Assembly (NCBI GenBank): GCA_900772845.1
Contig: CAAGSD010000006.1
Coordinates: 18,240-82,239, forward strand
DNA: 64,000 nucleotides
Reading direction: 5' to 3'
DNA from: Lachnospiraceae bacterium
Lineage (GTDB): Bacteria > Bacillota > Clostridia > Lachnospirales > Lachnospiraceae
Below are positions 1 to 9,075 of the stretch, piece after piece; position 1 is the stretch's first letter; each line of letters starts with the position of its first letter. Both the position numbers and the translations under genes were made by a program. Under the pieces are notes generated by a model. The model saw only the letters and a list, made by a program, of their open reading frames with translations, was not told the origin of the DNA and ran no database searches.

Positions 1-1
1 C

Positions 2-1069
2 ATGGCCAATGAAAAATATCACCCGGAGGAGCCTTACCGCCTGGAAGAGATCACTTCCTGGGCCAATGAGGGACGTACCTCGGTGATCAAAGAATTTTAT
101 AACGATCCGGAACTGTACAGCCGGCAGATCCCCACAGAGGAAACGAAACGTGGGATCCGCAGGCTGATGCAGATTGCGGACGTTTTTTTTATCACAGCGG
201 TGTCTCCGCATTTTATGGGAGTGCGGGCAGAGCAGATCATGACCCAGTTCCCGGAGCTTCCTCCGGAAAATATCATTCTTGGGAGTGCCAAGGACCGCGT
301 GCATTTTGATATTGTACTGGACGATGCCATCCACAATATTCTGGAGAGCAAGGCGGAGTATCCGGTATTGATGCGGAAGCCCTGGAATGCCAAAATGACA
401 GGACTTTTGTCTGTAAATACCATGGCAGAGTTTGTATCCCTGGTGAAGCAGATCATGAAAGCATCCACTTCCAGGACGGAGAAAATCACAGCCCCCGCAG
501 TACTGGCACTGGTAGGTCCTTCCGGTTCCGGCAAACGTGAGATCACGGAAGCACTGTGCACCGGCAGAGGTGGCAGCATCGCCGGAAACAACACCACCGG
601 AAGTATTGAGATGGAGAGTCTTTTTGTCCGTCCGGTGAATTACTGTACGGAACAGGGACGTTACGGTCATCGGTATGTTTCCGAAGAGTCCTTTGACCGG
701 ATGGATTTTTTTGAGAAGACGGCGTATGCCGGTGTGCGGTACGGTACCAGAAAGGAAGATATTCAGGCCTTACTGGATCAGGGAAAGTTTGCAGTGATCC
801 CCGTGGATATGTGCGGTGCCATCGCTATGAAGCGGTCTTTTCCCACGCATATCATCTATGTGGCAAGAGACAAGGAAAAGTTGATCGCAGACATCATCGA
901 TTCTGACTATGATACCGAGGAAAAGACGCTTCGGATCCTGTCTATTGATGCGGAAAAACGCAACCGCAAGATCTGCGATTATGTGATCCATAACGATACC
1001 ATAGACGGGGAACGTGTCAGCGGAGCGGAAGAAATCCGGCGGCTGATCCTGCTGGAGGGCGGAAAATAA
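2..1069 (+). CDS. HAD-type 5'-nucleotidase-like / guanylate kinase-like two-domain protein, 5' end cut by window
   Basis: The visible 355 residues look like two domains. Residues about 1-150 resemble the cytosolic deoxynucleotidase branch of the HAD superfamily: FFITAVSP fits HAD motif II and DIVLDDAIHN fits the late acidic motif. The N-terminal DxD motif I is absent from what is visible, so the gene very probably begins upstream of the window and the ATG at base 2 is internal. Residues about 170-355 have a P-loop, LVGPSGSGKRE, followed by a guanylate-kinase-like body and a C-terminal CDYVIHN segment typical of nucleotide kinases. The combination suggests nucleotide recognition or turnover. 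Substrate is unknown and the functional call is inference from motifs. The gene ends 72 bases before the next regulator on the same strand. Confidence 0.6.
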   Translation: MANEKYHPEEPYRLEEITSWANEGRTSVIKEFYNDPELYSRQIPTEETKRGIRRLMQIADVFFITAVSPHFMGVRAEQIMTQFPELPPENIILGSAKDRVHFDIVLDDAIHNILESKAEYPVLMRKPWNAKMTGLLSVNTMAEFVSLVKQIMKASTSRTEKITAPAVLALVGPSGSGKREITEALCTGRGGSIAGNNTTGSIEMESLFVRPVNYCTEQGRYGHRYVSEESFDRMDFFEKTAYAGVRYGTRKEDIQALLDQGKFAVIPVDMCGAIAMKRSFPTHIIYVARDKEKLIADIIDSDYDTEEKTLRILSIDAEKRNRKICDYVIHNDTIDGERVSGAEEIRRLILLEGGK

Positions 1070-1141
1070 TGAAATGTACCGGGGCAGCGCTACCCGGAAA
1101 ACGGAATAGAGTTGTACAAAACCGGATAGAGAAGGAGCGGG

Positions 1142-2245
1142 GTGGAACGGATACATATGGAAGAAAAACAGCTGAAATACTATAAAATGCACCATGACCT
1201 ACAGGAGCAGATCCGCCGTGGAGAGTTAAAAAACGGAGACCGTGTTCCTTCGGAGAACCAATTGGCTGCAGCTTATCAGGTGAGCCGCCAGACAGTCCGC
1301 AAGGCATTGGCTATTTTAGAACAGGAGGGTTACATTTATGCGGTGCACGGGAAGGGTACTTTTGTGTCGGAGCGGATGCAGCCGGAGCATAAATCCCATA
1401 ATATTGCAGTGGTGACCACCTATCTGTCGGATTACATTTTTCCCCGTGTCATTCAGGGGATCGATGAAGTGCTTACAGCAAAAGGGTACAGTATTTTACT
1501 GAAAAATACGAGAAACTCCAGAAGTCAAGAGGCAAGGTGCCTGGAGGAACTGTTACAGAAAGATATCGACGGTGTCATCATAGAACCCAGTAAAAGTCAG
1601 ATCAGCTGCAGACATCTGCATTTATATGAGAGACTGGAGGAATATGGAATTCCCTATGTATTTATTCAGGGATGTTTTGACCGGATGGAAGACAGACCAC
1701 AGGTATTGATGGATGACTGCAAGGGAGGATATATGATCACGAAATATCTGCTGGATACCGGACATCGCAGCATTGCCGGGGTATTCAAGGCGGATGATAT
1801 CCAGGGACAGAACAGACACAGGGGGTATGTGCAGGCGCTGCAGGAAGCCGGAATTTTCTATGATCCGGACAAAGTGATCTGGTTCCATACGGAAGACCGG
1901 AAGGTGCATCCGCAGGAAGGGATCAGAAGGCTTTTGTCAAAGGAAATATATCTGGACGGCATTGTCTGTTATAATGATCAGATCGCCATGCAGGTCATTC
2001 CAGCACTGACGGCCTGCGGGTGCAGGGTGCCGGAGGATATTTCGGTCACAGGGTATGACAATTCTTACATGGCCATGAGCGATGGCTTTCATCTGACGAC
2101 TATCGTCCATCCGCAGGAAAAACTGGGAGAGATGGCGGCACAGCTATTATTGTCGTTGCTGCACGGCGAGGCTTTGGAAGGAGCGCAGCGGAAAATATTG
2201 CTTCAACCGGAACTGGTAGTGGGCAATTCCTGTAGAAACAGATAG
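1142..2245 (+). CDS. GntR/LacI hybrid transcriptional regulator (AraR-type)
   Basis: A 367-residue cytosolic repressor. Residues about 10-75 form a GntR winged helix (VPSENQLAAAYQVSRQTVRK, then the wing YAVHGKGTFV). The remainder is a LacI/periplasmic-binding-like sensor (DGVIIEPS, GITYDN-like segment VTGYDNSYMA). This architecture is that of AraR, the arabinose repressor of Firmicutes. No arabinose genes are visible nearby, so the sugar is not assigned. The GTG at 1142 is preferred over the ATG at 1157 because GGAG lies 4 nt upstream of it (1134-1137). A palindromic TTGTACAA at about 1112-1119 just before the ribosome binding site could be an autoregulatory operator, but that is speculation. 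Confidence 0.8.
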   Translation: MERIHMEEKQLKYYKMHHDLQEQIRRGELKNGDRVPSENQLAAAYQVSRQTVRKALAILEQEGYIYAVHGKGTFVSERMQPEHKSHNIAVVTTYLSDYIFPRVIQGIDEVLTAKGYSILLKNTRNSRSQEARCLEELLQKDIDGVIIEPSKSQISCRHLHLYERLEEYGIPYVFIQGCFDRMEDRPQVLMDDCKGGYMITKYLLDTGHRSIAGVFKADDIQGQNRHRGYVQALQEAGIFYDPDKVIWFHTEDRKVHPQEGIRRLLSKEIYLDGIVCYNDQIAMQVIPALTACGCRVPEDISVTGYDNSYMAMSDGFHLTTIVHPQEKLGEMAAQLLLSLLHGEALEGAQRKILLQPELVVGNSCRNR

Positions 2246-2255
2246 AAAGGCAGCC

Positions 2256-2966
2256 TTACGCATTTCCGGTATTTTCATTTTCCCGCATGCGGTATCCCAC
2301 ACCGATCTCTGTGAATACATACTGTGGCTGAGCGGGATTCTGCTCCAGCTTTCTGCGGATATTAGCCATGTTCACCCGGAGGATCTGATTATTATTGTCC
2401 ATGTAGGGTCCCCAGATGGCATTCATGATATAACTGTAGGTCAGCACCCGCCCGGAATTTTCAGCCAGGAGCGTGAGCAGCTGATACTCGATCTGTGTCA
2501 GGTGGATCTCTTCTCCCCGGAGACGGATCAGCCGCTTCTCAAAATCAATTTCCAGATCCAGAGCTTTGTATACATGGCCGGGGGTCTGTGCGTGACTATG
2601 ACGCAGAGAGGTACGGATGCGCGCCATGAGCTCCCCTGTGCCGAAAGGTTTGGTTATGTAATCATCAGCGCCCAGATCCAGAGCGGCTACTTTTTCCTGC
2701 TCTTTGGTGCGGGCGGAGATGATGATGACCGGAATATCGCTCCAGGAGCGAAGCTTTTGCAGCACCTCCAGGCCGTCCATATCCGGCAGCCCCAGATCCA
2801 GCAGGATCACATTGGGGCAGAAAGAAGTGCTGAGACTTAAGCCTTCCCTGCCGTTTAACGCATGCATGACCTTGTAACCTTCTCGGTCCATGGTAGCCGT
2901 AATGAAATTACTGATGCTTCTATCATCTTCTATTAAGAGAACCTTGATCTTATTCATTGTTATCAT
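2256..2966 (-). CDS. kdpE: OmpR/KdpE-family response regulator
   Basis: A 236-residue two-domain response regulator. The receiver domain (about residues 5-120) has the acidic pair IEDD, the phospho-acceptor aspartate in VILLDLGLPDMDGLE, and the conserved lysine in DDYITKPF. The C-terminal winged helix (about 135-230) is OmpR type (LAENSGRVLTYSYIMNAIWG). Overall wording is closest to KdpE, which controls potassium transport in its classical setting. AGGAAAGGA sits 5 nt before the ATG at 2966. It lies 51 bases downstream of its sensor kinase on the same strand, so the two are probably co-transcribed. No kdpFABC genes occur in the window, so the target is unknown. It converges on the GntR regulator with an 11-base gap and no obvious terminator. 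Confidence 0.8.
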   Translation of the reverse strand: MITMNKIKVLLIEDDRSISNFITATMDREGYKVMHALNGREGLSLSTSFCPNVILLDLGLPDMDGLEVLQKLRSWSDIPVIIISARTKEQEKVAALDLGADDYITKPFGTGELMARIRTSLRHSHAQTPGHVYKALDLEIDFEKRLIRLRGEEIHLTQIEYQLLTLLAENSGRVLTYSYIMNAIWGPYMDNNNQILRVNMANIRRKLEQNPAQPQYVFTEIGVGYRMRENENTGNA

Positions 2967-3017
2967 CTATGTCCTTTCCTGCATTTTCCCTTTTTATCTT
3001 ATGGATTTGAACACTCG

Positions 3018-4154
3018 TTATTTTTCAGCGTTGGAAGTATCCGATTTGGGCAGGGTAAAACAGAATTCTGCGCCATCCGCATGGTTTTTCCCGCTCAGCG
3101 TGCCGTGGTGGGCGGTGATAATGGTCTTGCAGATAGACAGGCCGATCCCCATGCCCTTGCGGGAATCCGAGCTTTGAGAATTGCTATAGGAGCCTATTTC
3201 GAAAAGCGTCTGCAATTTCTCCTCAGACAATCCTTTGCCGTAATCCCTTATGATAAAGGAAACATCGTCAGGGTGATCCTCTACGATAAATTCAATCGGA
3301 AGGATGCTTTCGGAATGTACAATGGCATTTTCCAACAGATTAATGGTGACCTGTTCGATCAGCACAGCATCCATGGGGATCATCAGAAATTCTTCCGGGA
3401 TTTTCACCTGAATGGCAGCGTCCGGATAGCGTTTTTTCAGTTTTTCCAAAGCTTCCGCAACAACTTCCTCCACGGGCTCTTCCGTAGTATTGATGCTCAG
3501 GCTGTCTCCCTGGATACGGGTGACGGACAGCAGATTTTCTACCATATTTAACAGCCAGTTGGAATCCTCGTAGATATTTGTCATGATCTTACGCTGCTCT
3601 GCGGAACTCAGATCCTCCTGACTTTCCAGAAACAGGGAACTGTTGCCGATGATGCCGGTAAGCGGTGTCCGCAGATCGTGGGAGATCGCCCGTAGCAGAT
3701 TGGCACGCATTTTTTCCATTTCTGCTTCGGCCAGCTGTTTTTCTCTCTCGGCGATCATCTCAGACTGAATGGTCATGTGGGATGTCATGGTACACAGTAT
3801 CAGTGTGATCCCACCCATCAGCAGAAAGGTGATGGGATAACCGGTCAGGGTAAAATTGATCTTATAATAAGGATAGGTGAACAGGTAATTGATGGCAATT
3901 ACGGAAAAAAGGCTGCAGACAATGCCGTAGCCGTATCCCACGGTCCATCTTGCGATGATCACCAGGGCCAGAATGTAGATCAGCGCTACATTGGCGTGGT
4001 TGTCCGGAACAATGGACTGATATAAAAAAGAAGCCAGCGTAGCACACAGCATACAGACAGCACAGATCAGAACACTGACGGCATGGCGGGTATAAGGCGG
4101 CTTTAAGCGGAAGCTTTTCTGCGGAGCGTTTTTATCGGATTGTGATCGGAACAC
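3018..4154 (-). CDS. Short KdpD-like sensor histidine kinase lacking the N-terminal KdpD/Usp domains
   Basis: A membrane histidine kinase of about 378 residues. Four membrane helices (roughly residues 20-125, DUF4118-like as in KdpD) are followed by a HisKA domain with the phospho-accepting histidine in AISHDLRTP and a HATPase domain (N box VTINLLENAI, G boxes DYGKGLS and GMGIGLSIC). Full KdpD is near 900 residues with an N-terminal ATP-binding and Usp module; here that part is absent and nothing in the upstream 270 bases encodes it. The GTG at 4154 is preferred to the ATG at 4178 because GGAGG (4167-4163 on this strand) is 8 nt before the GTG while the ATG has no clear site. Signal sensed is unknown. 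Confidence 0.75.
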   Translation of the reverse strand: MFRSQSDKNAPQKSFRLKPPYTRHAVSVLICAVCMLCATLASFLYQSIVPDNHANVALIYILALVIIARWTVGYGYGIVCSLFSVIAINYLFTYPYYKINFTLTGYPITFLLMGGITLILCTMTSHMTIQSEMIAEREKQLAEAEMEKMRANLLRAISHDLRTPLTGIIGNSSLFLESQEDLSSAEQRKIMTNIYEDSNWLLNMVENLLSVTRIQGDSLSINTTEEPVEEVVAEALEKLKKRYPDAAIQVKIPEEFLMIPMDAVLIEQVTINLLENAIVHSESILPIEFIVEDHPDDVSFIIRDYGKGLSEEKLQTLFEIGSYSNSQSSDSRKGMGIGLSICKTIITAHHGTLSGKNHADGAEFCFTLPKSDTSNAEK

Positions 4155-4365
4155 GGTATTGTCCTCCAGGGGTAGCATGTCTGTTTACCCATTTCATAGT
4201 AAGTTTATTATAACCATAGTACCATTACTTTTCAACGCAAGGTGTAAAGAAGTAGTTAAGGATACATGAAAACCGGTATTTTTTCCCAAAAGCTGCGGCA
4301 AAAGGCAGGAAGATATCCCCGGGAAAGTCAGGACAGAAAAAATAGGAACATATACTTTAGTCAGG

Positions 4366-4395
4366 TTGACAGCAGGAAAAACATTAGATTACAAT
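4366..4395 (+). promoter_or_regulatory. Probable sigma-A promoter for the zinc-ribbon gene
   Basis: TTGACA at 4366-4371, an 18-nt spacer and TACAAT at 4390-4395, about 60 bases before the start at 4457. No operator is evident. Confidence 0.55.
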
Positions 4396-4456
4396 GTAGT
4401 TATACTACGAAGAACAGAGAAACATGAAGGAAAACAGGCGGAAAGGAGAATATGCA

Positions 4457-5131
4457 ATGGGATTATTGAATAAGACAGAGGCAGGAATGGATTACTGCAT
4501 TTCCTGCGGCAATGCCATTGTGCAGGGAAGGTGCAGCAAATGCGGCCGGGAAGCGAAGCACATGGTGGACTTTAACGGTTTTGCCTTCCGGCAGGTTCCG
4601 GCAGATGTGGCAGACGCACTGGGACAACAGAAGAAAAAGCTGTTCGAGAGCAATGCGAAGCTGGATGTACAGGAGATGATCAGACACGGGGATCTGTACA
4701 TAGCAGACATCCTGTTTGACAGCATTCTGTGTGACGGGCGTGAAGTGGGCGAACGCGAATGGTACGAAAGTGAGGGGGATACAGAGTATACTTATTATGT
4801 ACAGTTCTCCACACCGACGGGCGAGCCCTGCATGAAGTGCTGTGAGGTCACATCCGGGGACTACGGTGCCGTTGAGAGGAACATGCGGAAGGGAATACGG
4901 GAAGGCATCCTCTTAAAAGGAACGAAGAAGAACAAGGAATATTACTATGCGTACATGCCGGAGGATGAAAACCTCGGAAAAATGCTGCGGCTCGGTCTGG
5001 CAAAAGCGCTGATGGAGCACGGCAGGGACTATTCTTACCGGAGACTGCCCCAGGAGGGCGGAGCAACGTATAGTGCCTTTGACCTGACCTGGGAAGAGGC
5101 GGCAGACGGAGAGGGTAATTCGAACTGGTAA
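4457..5131 (+). CDS. Unrecognised zinc-ribbon protein
   Basis: A 224-residue soluble protein I do not recognise. Residues about 14-30 carry a CxxC-x8-CxxC zinc ribbon (CISCGNAIVQGRCSKCG). A second CxxCC-like cluster (CMKCCEV) lies near residue 125. The rest is mixed charged sequence with no signal peptide and no membrane segment. The ATG at 4457 is chosen because AGGAG (4444-4448) is 8 nt before it; the in-frame ATG at 4424 has no good site. The next gene starts 46 bases downstream in the same direction, so the two probably form a small operon. Function unknown; a metal-stabilised adaptor is only a guess. Confidence 0.65.
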   Translation: MGLLNKTEAGMDYCISCGNAIVQGRCSKCGREAKHMVDFNGFAFRQVPADVADALGQQKKKLFESNAKLDVQEMIRHGDLYIADILFDSILCDGREVGEREWYESEGDTEYTYYVQFSTPTGEPCMKCCEVTSGDYGAVERNMRKGIREGILLKGTKKNKEYYYAYMPEDENLGKMLRLGLAKALMEHGRDYSYRRLPQEGGATYSAFDLTWEEAADGEGNSNW

Positions 5132-5177
5132 AGAATGTGTGGATTGCGTGAATTGCGATCAGAATAAGGAGGACAAT

Positions 5178-5567
5178 ATGGGATTTGGCGAAATGTTAGG
5201 TGTAAAGGTGGCAAAATTAAACTTAAAGGGAAATTATGAGACCATGGAACAGCTCTACGAGGCGATCAAAGATATCAAATTCGAAGCCGGTACACCGGCG
5301 CTGGTAAAGCATGGATTCAATCAGGTCATTGTATATCCGGAGCAGGATCGCAATAATCAGGTATGGATCATGAATGTGGGTAAGGCAAAATACCAGGTAA
5401 TGCGCTCTTCGGAAGTGGCAGGACTGGGTAATGTGGTGAAGAATGCGGTACTGGATGACCTGACCGACGGATGGTCCAGTATGTCCGGCGCATTCGGCAA
5501 CAAGAAAAAACGCTGCATGGAACTGGTGGACATTACCGCAAAACAGATCGAAGAAGCCGGTATCTGA
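5178..5567 (+). CDS. Unrecognised small cytosolic protein
   Basis: A 129-residue protein starting MGFGEMLG. The start at 5178 is preferred because AAGGAGG (5166-5172) lies 5 nt upstream; an in-frame start at 5139 has no comparable site. There is no signal peptide or membrane segment and no motif I can name. It ends with a KKKR patch and an amphipathic C-terminal helix. It follows the zinc-ribbon gene closely and is probably co-expressed with it. Function unknown. Confidence 0.6.
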   Translation: MGFGEMLGVKVAKLNLKGNYETMEQLYEAIKDIKFEAGTPALVKHGFNQVIVYPEQDRNNQVWIMNVGKAKYQVMRSSEVAGLGNVVKNAVLDDLTDGWSSMSGAFGNKKKRCMELVDITAKQIEEAGI

Positions 5568-5687
5568 TGGCGTAAAGACTCCGTTAAGAAGCTGTGAAAA
5601 TTTTATAAATTGTTCTAAAACGGTAGGAGCGTACCCTTACTTCATGTTAAGATAAGAAAAACTTGAAGAAAGGGTAACGGTGAAACA

Positions 5688-7223
5688 TTGAAGTTATTAC
5701 ATCCAAAGATCAGGCAAAAATTTGCGGAATCCTTGAAAGCGGTCCTGCCGGTGGTGGGGATCGTGATCGTCTTAAGCTTTACTATAGCTCCCATTACCTC
5801 AAGCATCCTATTGTGCTTTCTGGTGGGAGCGGTGATGGTCATGGCCGGCATGATGTTTTTCACTCTGGGGGCAGAGATGTCCATGTCTCCCATGGGAGAA
5901 AAAGTGGGTGCCAGAATGACCCAGAGTAAAAATATTTTACTGATCGTAGCACTATCTTTTATCCTGGGAGTGGTGATCACGATTTCCGAACCGGATTTAC
6001 AGGTACTTGCCACGCAGGTGCCGTCGGTACCGAATATGACACTGATCCTGGCAGTGGCGGTAGGCGTGGGAATATTTCTGGTCATTGCCCTTCTGCGTAT
6101 GCTGATCGGTGTGGCACTGCCGCCCCTGTTAACTTTTTTCTACATAGTAGTCTTTGTTCTGGCTTTTCTGGTACCGGAGAATTTCCGGGCCGTGGCGTTT
6201 GACTCCGGTGGTGTGACCACGGGACCTATGACCGTGCCCTTTATTATGGCGTTAGGTGTGGGTATTGCTTCCATCCGAAATGACCATCATGCAGCGGATG
6301 ACAGCTTCGGCCTGGTGGCATTGTGCTCCATCGGCCCGATCCTGGCGGTTATGGTATTGGGACTGATCTATAAGCCCACCAGTGCAGATTACCAGCCTAC
6401 AGCGATTCCGGAGATCTCGGATTCTGTGGAACTGGCGCAGCTGTTTGCCCATGGACTCCCGGATTATATGAAAGAGATCGCAGTCTCTCTGCTTCCTATT
6501 GTACTATTTTTCGGATTGTTCCAGATCTTTGCCCTGCGGCTGTCCGGCAAAACATTAACGAAGATATTGATCGGACTGGTGTATACTTACATCGGACTGG
6601 TGCTGTTCCTGACAGGTGCCAATGTGGGCTTTATGCCAGCAGGTAATTATCTCGGTCAGGTCATGGCTGGCAGATCCTATAGATGGGTACTGGTGCCGGT
6701 GGGGGCTTTGATCGGATATTTTATCGTCAAAGCGGAGCCTGCGGTCTATGTGCTGAATCATCAGGTAGAAGAACTGACGGACGGCGCTATTTCGGCCCGC
6801 TCCATGGGCGTGAGCCTTTCCGTGGGTGTTTCCTTATCTGTGGCACTGGCTATGATCCGGGTGCTGACGGGAATCCCGATCCTCTGGTTCCTGATCCCGG
6901 GTTACGGGGTGGCCATCGGACTGTCCTTCTTCGTGCCGAAGATCTTCACAGCCATTGCCTTTGACTCCGGCGGTGTCGCCAGCGGTCCCATGACAGCGAC
7001 CTTTCTGCTGCCGTTGGCGCAGGGAGCCTGTGTGGCGGTAGGAGGCAATCTGGTGGCGGATGCGTTCGGCGTGGTGGCCATGGTAGCCATGACACCGTTA
7101 ATTACAATTCAGGTATTGGGAATGGTATACCAGATCAAACAGCACAAGGCAGGCGTGGGAATTGTTACCGGTACAGCAGATGCCTTTGGTGCGCTGGATG
7201 AGAATGCCATTATTGAACTGTAG
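5688..7223 (+). CDS. DUF1538 family integral membrane protein (tandem repeat)
   Basis: A 511-residue polytopic membrane protein of the DUF1538 family, built from two homologous halves. The repeated signature is nearly identical in each: AFDSGGVTTGPMTVPF at about residues 168-183 and AFDSGGVASGPMTATF at about 424-439, which suggests an inverted- or tandem-repeat transporter-like fold. The start is a TTG at 5688. The nearby GTG at 5680 runs into a stop and the ribosome binding site is weak, so the start is less certain than usual. It is followed after 11 bases by a P-II-like gene, which suggests ligand-dependent control of the membrane protein. The transported substrate is unknown. Confidence 0.75.
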   Translation: MKLLHPKIRQKFAESLKAVLPVVGIVIVLSFTIAPITSSILLCFLVGAVMVMAGMMFFTLGAEMSMSPMGEKVGARMTQSKNILLIVALSFILGVVITISEPDLQVLATQVPSVPNMTLILAVAVGVGIFLVIALLRMLIGVALPPLLTFFYIVVFVLAFLVPENFRAVAFDSGGVTTGPMTVPFIMALGVGIASIRNDHHAADDSFGLVALCSIGPILAVMVLGLIYKPTSADYQPTAIPEISDSVELAQLFAHGLPDYMKEIAVSLLPIVLFFGLFQIFALRLSGKTLTKILIGLVYTYIGLVLFLTGANVGFMPAGNYLGQVMAGRSYRWVLVPVGALIGYFIVKAEPAVYVLNHQVEELTDGAISARSMGVSLSVGVSLSVALAMIRVLTGIPILWFLIPGYGVAIGLSFFVPKIFTAIAFDSGGVASGPMTATFLLPLAQGACVAVGGNLVADAFGVVAMVAMTPLITIQVLGMVYQIKQHKAGVGIVTGTADAFGALDENAIIEL

Positions 7224-7234
7224 GAGGTGCGCCC

Positions 7235-7924
7235 ATGAGTGAATTATATATGATGGTCACCATCACCAATCGTCAGCTGACGAGAAAATTCGTGGAATGC
7301 TATAAGGAAAACGGCGCACAGGTCGGCGGGATCACCGTCGGCATGGGAACAGCAGCCAATGAGATCCTGGATTATTTCGGACTGGACGGCATGGAAAAAA
7401 GCATTCTGTTTCATATTGTCACGGACGCTTCCTGGCAGCAGATCAAGGCTGCCCTGCGGAAAAAGATGCAGATCGACCTTCCGGGAATGGGAATCGCCTT
7501 TATCATTCCCGTCAGCAGCATCGGCGGTAAGAAAGCACTGAATTACCTGACCTGTGGGCAGGAGTTCGTAAAAGGAGAGGAGTCCACATTGAAAGAGACG
7601 AAGAATGAGCTTCTGGTAGTGATTGCCAATCATGGATATACGGAACTGGTGATGGATGCAGCGAGAGAAGTACACGCAGCAGGCGGTACCGTCATCCATG
7701 CCAAAGGCACCGGAATGGAGAACGCACAGCAGTTTCTGGGTGTGACACTGGTGCCGGAAAAAGAAATGCTGTTCATTGTGGTAAAAAGTGAGCAGAAAAA
7801 TTCCATCATGCGTGCTATAATGGAAAAGGCGGGACTGGAGAGCAAGGCAAAAAGTATCGTATTCTCCCTTCCCGTGACAGATACAGCAGGCATGCGCCTG
7901 ATGGAGGAGATGGGAGAAACATGA
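7235..7924 (+). CDS. Tandem P-II-like signalling protein
   Basis: A 229-residue cytosolic protein that appears to be two P-II-like ferredoxin-fold domains joined in one chain (about residues 1-112 and 118-229). The halves share a beta-strand start (YMMVTITN / LLVVIANHG), a central glycine-rich region (GGITVGMGTA / GGTVIHAKGTG) and a final strand. P-II proteins form trimers that gate transporters or enzymes by binding nucleotides. A fused pair would need a different stoichiometry. The start has TAGGAGG about 8 nt upstream. The gene lies between DUF1538 and an acyltransferase whose start overlaps its stop. A regulator of the upstream membrane protein is the most natural inference. Confidence 0.7.
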   Translation: MSELYMMVTITNRQLTRKFVECYKENGAQVGGITVGMGTAANEILDYFGLDGMEKSILFHIVTDASWQQIKAALRKKMQIDLPGMGIAFIIPVSSIGGKKALNYLTCGQEFVKGEESTLKETKNELLVVIANHGYTELVMDAAREVHAAGGTVIHAKGTGMENAQQFLGVTLVPEKEMLFIVVKSEQKNSIMRAIMEKAGLESKAKSIVFSLPVTDTAGMRLMEEMGET

Positions 7925-9027
7925 TAAACGGCTTATCCCGGCCCAGAAAACAGTTTCTGGATGTGCTCCGGGTACTGGCGACCTGTGCAGTGGTGCTGAT
8001 GCACGTGCTGACAGGCGCAACAGACGTGACAGATGCGTCAAAAATGCCGGAATACCGGGGACTGCTGTTGGCAGTGATGGATCTGGTGACATGGTGTGTT
8101 CCTGTATTTTTACTGATTTCAGGATATTTATTTTTAGACCCGGAGCGGGAATTGACCTATCCGGTGATGATTAAAAAATATTGCAGGAGGATTGCCTTGG
8201 CGATCCTCCTATTCGGCGTCCCTTACGCCTGTTCCGAACTGATGGTGGCAGAGAGAAGCTTCCGCATGGGAATGCTCCCGGAGGCACTACGGCTGACACT
8301 GACAGGGCATACCTGGTCCCATATGTGGTATCTGTATCTGATCTTTTTCCTGTACTTGATGACACCACTGTTGAAAAAAGCTTTGCAGGTGCTTCCCCAA
8401 TGGTGTATCTGGGGTGTATTATTGCTTCTTTTTGTGGGAAGCAGCATGATGCCTTTTATGAATAAGGTACTGAATAACAGTGTACTTCCTGTACTTCCGG
8501 ATGGAGGTATCCATGTCCTGTATTATATTTGTGGATACTTTTTTGCCCAATGGGAGAAAACGGTGGATAAAAAAGAAAAAATGCAGAAGATTTTTGGAAC
8601 CATGGCAACGGTACTGATGCTGGGAATGGCAGGCAGCAGACTGTTGGCAGATTTTCAGATCCAGATGGCGTACAATTATCCTTTTACTGTACTGCTTGCC
8701 CTTTTACTGTTTGCCGCAGGATGGAGCGGCAGCCCCGAAAAACGATCCGGCGAAGAAGTGCAAAAGCACCGGACCCTCTGGCAGGCGGCAGGCACTTTGA
8801 GCTTTGCTGTATACCTGGTACATCCGGTGTATGTAAATCTGCTCTATAAATTTATGAAGATCACACCGTTTACGCTGTTGGAGCAGAGCGGCGTGCAGTC
8901 TGTGGCCGCAGGCCAGGTATGGCTGCTTTTCCTGCTGCTTGCCTTCTGCCTGCTGGTACTGGCGCTTTCAATGGCAACTGCATGGCTGCTTCGTAAGATT
9001 CCGGTATTGAAGAAATATGTGCTATAG
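7921..9027 (+). CDS. Acyltransferase-3 family membrane protein
   Basis: A 368-residue integral membrane acyltransferase of the acyltransferase 3 (OafA/WecH-like) family with about ten helices. The N-terminus FLDVLRVLATCAVVLMHVL is the typical first helix, including the histidine after LM that is conserved in this family. Family members acylate cell-surface sugars or other envelope groups; this acceptor is unknown. The ATG overlaps the previous stop by 4 bases (ATGA), so translational coupling to the P-II-like gene is likely. A strong hairpin follows the stop. Confidence 0.8.
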   Translation: MINGLSRPRKQFLDVLRVLATCAVVLMHVLTGATDVTDASKMPEYRGLLLAVMDLVTWCVPVFLLISGYLFLDPERELTYPVMIKKYCRRIALAILLFGVPYACSELMVAERSFRMGMLPEALRLTLTGHTWSHMWYLYLIFFLYLMTPLLKKALQVLPQWCIWGVLLLLFVGSSMMPFMNKVLNNSVLPVLPDGGIHVLYYICGYFFAQWEKTVDKKEKMQKIFGTMATVLMLGMAGSRLLADFQIQMAYNYPFTVLLALLLFAAGWSGSPEKRSGEEVQKHRTLWQAAGTLSFAVYLVHPVYVNLLYKFMKITPFTLLEQSGVQSVAAGQVWLLFLLLAFCLLVLALSMATAWLLRKIPVLKKYVL

Positions 9028-9031
9028 AAGA

Positions 9032-9056
9032 AAGGAGCCTCGACCAGAGGCTCCTT
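9032..9056. terminator. Convergent hairpin terminator
   Basis: Perfect 10-bp stem AAGGAGCCTC / GAGGCTCCTT with a 5-nt loop between the convergent acyltransferase and methyltransferase genes. The T-tract is short (CTTA), so it may work in both directions with modest efficiency. Confidence 0.75.
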
Positions 9057-9075
9057 CTTAATTCTGCTTATGATG

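Noticed and set aside
2256..4154. Potassium transport operon
   Set aside because: No kdpF, kdpA, kdpB or kdpC sequence is present; only the regulators were found.
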